64,000 bases of DNA from Euglena gracilis (lineage: Eukaryota; Euglenida; Euglenophyceae; Euglenales), in assembly GCA_039621445.1 (NCBI GenBank), contig CP154956.1, positions 14,372,166 through 14,436,165 on the forward strand, read 5' to 3'. Numbering within the stretch: position 1 is the stretch's first letter; every line of letters begins with the position of its first letter. Positions 1 through 64,000 of the stretch are shown here, piece by piece. The notes beneath the pieces were generated by a model, which saw nothing but the letters and a program-made list of their open reading frames with translations, was not told the DNA's origin and did not search any database. A program made the position numbers and the translations under genes.

Positions 1-263
1 AAATGCAAAAATGCAAAACAGAAGAAAAAAAAGAAGAAGAAACCGTTTGTGTTCCCCCCAGCAACAGGACACCTGGTGCAGAACAAAAAAGGCATCGACG
101 GTGTGGTTGGCGGTTGGGGGGCGGGGCACAAATAACTGCTACCGCTCACTTTCGACCTTTTGGCCCCAGAAGGGCATTCACTAGCTCCGTCTACAAGTCG
201 CACAAGGCTCACGGAGTGACGGACAACCCAGCGGCAGCCCAGTGGTAGCAAGGGGGGCCACAC

Positions 264-60797
<60,534 letters not shown>

Positions 60798-60816
60798 CTG
60801 GAGTTGGAGGGACAGG

Positions 60817-61212
60817 GGGGGGGACAGTTTCTGCAAAGCCACAATGTCCCACATAATAAAATGGCACGGGAAGGGTAAGGGCCCAGACCCCCCCCAGTCT
60901 ACCACCGGTCTTTGAGGAGGTGAGTACTTCTCCTTTTTCCGCTTGGGACTTTGGTGCTGGTGCGGGGGGGGGGGGCTCATCACACCTTTACTCTTTACCC
61001 TGTTTATGCATTTAGATACAGCCTTCGGAGCCGAAATAAGTCAACGGGAAATATATTAGCAGCGACAAGAATGGGGCTAAAAAATCTGCAGTTTTTTTCT
61101 AAAGGCGGCTGGAAAAAATGGGGGATGTTTTAAAATCAGAGTTATTTTTGTTCACCACTTTTCCAATTCTGTCGCCGCATTTTGTATTTCAGCCATATAC
61201 ATATACATATAT

Positions 61213-61255
<43 letters not shown>
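60817..61255. other. Apparently non-coding 5' flank of the giant gene
   Basis: No supported exon. Contains C/G runs, an A/T tract and a TATATA microsatellite at about 61196-61256. A promoter could lie here but no motif is convincing. Confidence 0.4.
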
Positions 61256-61257
<2 letters not shown>

Positions 61258-61470
61258 AACCCCCCCCCTAATAGAAGCACGGGGCCGCTACAAGCGCTGG
61301 GTCAAAATAAAAGCGCACCCCCCGCCGCAGAAGGCGGCGGTCCGCTACAAGGGCACCCCCATTTGGATGGGATTTCTAAAGAAATCAACGAAAACCGCGC
61401 AGGTAGGGTCCAAATAGAAGCGCACCCCGCCGCCGGAGGCGGGGTCCCCTGAGAATGCGCACCCGTGCTT
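61256..61470. repeat. Private-word element: AAATAGAAGCGCACC, copy 2
   Basis: CCTAATAGAAGCACGG, AAATAAAAGCGCACC and CAAATAGAAGCGCACC, with GCTACAAG modules. Matches 31728-31898 in inverse orientation. Confidence 0.6.
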
Positions 61471-61484
61471 CGGAGGAGGGGGGG

Positions 61485-62105
61485 GGGGGGAGAGAGAGGA
61501 GAGAGAGAGAGAGTAGAGAGAGAGATAGGGAGAGCGCTGATAGAGAGATGCGAGAGAATAGAGAAGATAGACTATGAGGAGAGATATATAGAGCTCGAGA
61601 GGGCGGAGAGAGATAGAGGACGTTAGTTCGGGTTCGAGATGGAGAGATAGAGAAGCGAGGAGAGAGAGGAGAGATAGGCGAGATATCGATAGATAAAGAT
61701 TTATGGAGATCGATATAAATCGAGAGATAGCGACGAGATATAGAGATAGATATATATATAGAAGAGGAGATCGATAGAGATGATATATATACTAGATCGA
61801 TAGATAGTATAAGATATATATATATTATATCGAGAGATATATATATTATATATATAGATATATTCTATCTATACATATACATATATCTAATATATTATAT
61901 TATATATGTATATATATGTATATTATATTATATCTAATATATATGTATATATATGTGTGTGTGTGTGTATAAATATGCATGGATATGCACACACACATAT
62001 AAATGGATACATACATATGTATGCATCCATATACGTGTATACATCCATCCATATATCCATCATATATACATATGTATATGTCTATATGTATCCATGGATA
62101 TACAT
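61485..62105. repeat. Degenerate GA-rich then TA-rich low-complexity tract
   Basis: GAGAGA-type sequence decays into GATATA and then ATATAC/ATCCATAT repeats, ending with TATACATCCATCC-like units. Nothing coding is seen. Confidence 0.85.
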
Positions 62106-62239
62106 CCATATACCATGCGCCCCCATTATATACACCCCCCCCCCCCTGGCCGGCGAAGGCGACTTTGGCGCGGATCGGACCCCCCCATATAAGACCAGGT
62201 TTTGAATAGTGCTGAGCTCTTTATAAGCGCGCCCCCACC

Positions 62240-64000
62240 CCTTCATTGACCCCGGGGTCATGATGGCCCTCGGGGTCATGATGGCCATCCAGGGTCATGA
62301 TGGCCATCCGGGGTCATGATGGCCATCCGGGGTCATGATGGCCATCCGGGGTCATGATGGCCATCCGGGGCCATGATGGCCATCCGGGGTCATGATGGCC
62401 ATCCGGGGTCATGATGGCCATCCGGGGTCATGATGGCCATCCGGGGTCATGATGGCCATCCGGGGTCATGATGGCCATCCGGGGTCATGATGGCCATCCG
62501 GGGTCATGATGGCCCTCCGGGGTCATGATGGCCATCCGGGGTCATGATGGCCATCCGGGGTCATCATGGCCATCATTGGTCATGATGGCCATCCGGGGTC
62601 ATGATGGCCATCCGGGGTCATGATGGCCATCATTGGTCATGATGGCCATCCGGGGTCATGATGGCCATCCGGGGTCATCATGGCCATCATGGGTCATGAT
62701 GGCCATCCGGGGTCATGATGGCCATCCGGGGTCATCATGGCCATCCGGGGTCATCATGGCCATCCGGGGTCATGATGGCCATCTGGGGTCATGATGGCCA
62801 TCTGGGGTCATCATGGCCATCATTAGTCATGATGGCCATCCGGGGTCATGATGGCCATCCGCGGTCATGATGGCCATCCGGGGTCATGATGGCCATCCGT
62901 GGCCATGATGGCCATCGTTGGTCATGATCGCCATCCGGGGTCATGATGGCCATGGTCATGATGGCCATCCGGGGTCATCATGGCCATCCGGTCATGATGG
63001 CCATCATTGGTCATGATGGCCATCCGGGGTCATGATGGCCATCCGGGGTCATGATGGCCATCCGGGGTCATGATGGCCATCCGGGGTCATGATGGCCATC
63101 CGGGGTCATGATGGCCATCCGGGGTCATGATGGCCATCTGGGGTCATGATGGCCATCCGGGGTCATCATGGCCATCCGGGGTCATGATGGCCATCATTGG
63201 TCATGATGGCCATCGGGGTCATTGATGGCCATCCGGGGTCATGATGGCCATCCGGGGTCATGATGGCCATCCGGGGTCATGATGGCCATCCGGGGTCATG
63301 ATGGCCATCCGGGGTCATGATGGCCATCCGGGGTCATGATGGCCATCCAGGGTCATGATGGCCATCCGGGGTCATGATGTGCATCTGGGGTCATGATGGC
63401 CATGGCCCTCCGGGGTCATTGATGGCATCCGGGGGTCATATGGCCATCCGTGGTCATGATGGCCATCCGGGGTCATGATGGCCATCCGGGGTCATGATGG
63501 CCATCCGTGGCCATGATGGCCATCATTGGTCATGATGGCCATCCGGGGTCATGATGGCCATCATTGGTCATGATGGCCATCCGGGGTCATGATGGCCATC
63601 CGGGGGCATGATGGCCATCCGGGGTCATGATGGCCATCCGTGGTCATGATGGCCATCCGGGGTCATGATGGCCATCCGGGGTCATGATGGCCATCCGGGG
63701 TCATGATGGCCATCCGGGGTCATGATGGCCATCCGGGGTCATGATGGCCATCATTGGTCATGATGGCCATCCGGGGTCATGATGGCCATCCGGGGTCATG
63801 ATGGCCATCCGGGGTCATGATGGCCATCCGGGGTCATGATGGCCATCCGGGGTCATGATGGCCATCCGGGGTCATCATGGCCATCCTGGGTCATGATGGC
63901 TATCCGGAGTCATCATGGCCATCCTGGGTCATGATGGCCATCATTGGTCATGATGGCCATCCGGGGTCATGATGGCCATCATTGGTCATGATGGCCATCC
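62240..64000. repeat. Satellite, 19-bp unit, to the end of the window
   Basis: GGGGTCATGATGGCCATCC repeated about 90 times. Interspersed variants replace CCGGGG by CATTGG or TCTGGG, or TCATGA by TCATCA. Single-base gains and losses occur. The period is not a multiple of three and no frame stays meaningful. The unit contains palindromes TCATGA and ATGGCCAT. Confidence 0.95.

Noticed and set aside
62240-64000. Regular repeats considered as a CRISPR array
   Set aside because: Units are contiguous with no unique spacers, period 19 bp, in a eukaryotic context.

Overview
This window looks like nuclear DNA of a microbial eukaryote. It holds short GC-rich coding blocks of 33-180 bases. They are separated by introns of mostly 0.3-2.8 kb, packed with microsatellites, homopolymer runs and small inverted-repeat elements. 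I see no bacterial operon, rRNA, tRNA or CRISPR. Interstitial TTAGGG motifs and introns that lack GT-AG ends would fit a euglenozoan or a dinoflagellate-like lineage. That placement is inference and remains open.

All coding blocks I can support lie on the minus strand and appear to be exons of one giant gene. It runs from about position 60797 (5' end) to 264, and its 3' end probably lies beyond the left edge. I recognise about 54 exons and roughly 1,870 codons. Across most junctions the reading phase is kept exactly from exon to exon, which is the main evidence for one transcript. Junctions I could not make phase-consistent are 33.4/33.2, 32.2/31.3, 31.2/30.7, 24.5/22.6, 19.5/17.6, 17.5/16.6, 9.9/9.4, 5.5/4.87 and 4.79/4.57 kb. 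The product is not a family I can name. From the N-terminus it has a PDZ-like domain (60.2-57.9 kb), a long stretch without recognised domains, an acidic linker (24.5 kb), an ankyrin-like repeat (19.5 kb), a SIR2-like motif (4.8 kb) and a helical C-terminal part (1.3-0.9 kb).

The most striking feature is a set of small elements with CAGGG...CCCTG terminal inverted repeats and 8-bp target-site duplications. These are the hallmarks of non-autonomous hAT-type transposons. At least two, 40063-40485 and 25997-26375, interrupt coding sequence and must be removed as introns with one copy of the duplication to restore the frame, although neither can have GT-AG ends. They behave as introners. A second unusual class consists of intron elements built from a private word following a C-run/AAATA (or TATAA) core; the word differs from element to element and reappears inverted at the far end.

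Layout: 62.24-64.0 kb is a 19-bp satellite; 60.8-62.2 kb is low-complexity GA/TA sequence plus a private-word element; 60.8-0.26 kb is the giant gene. The long open frames elsewhere are translations of dinucleotide or pentanucleotide repeats and are not genes.
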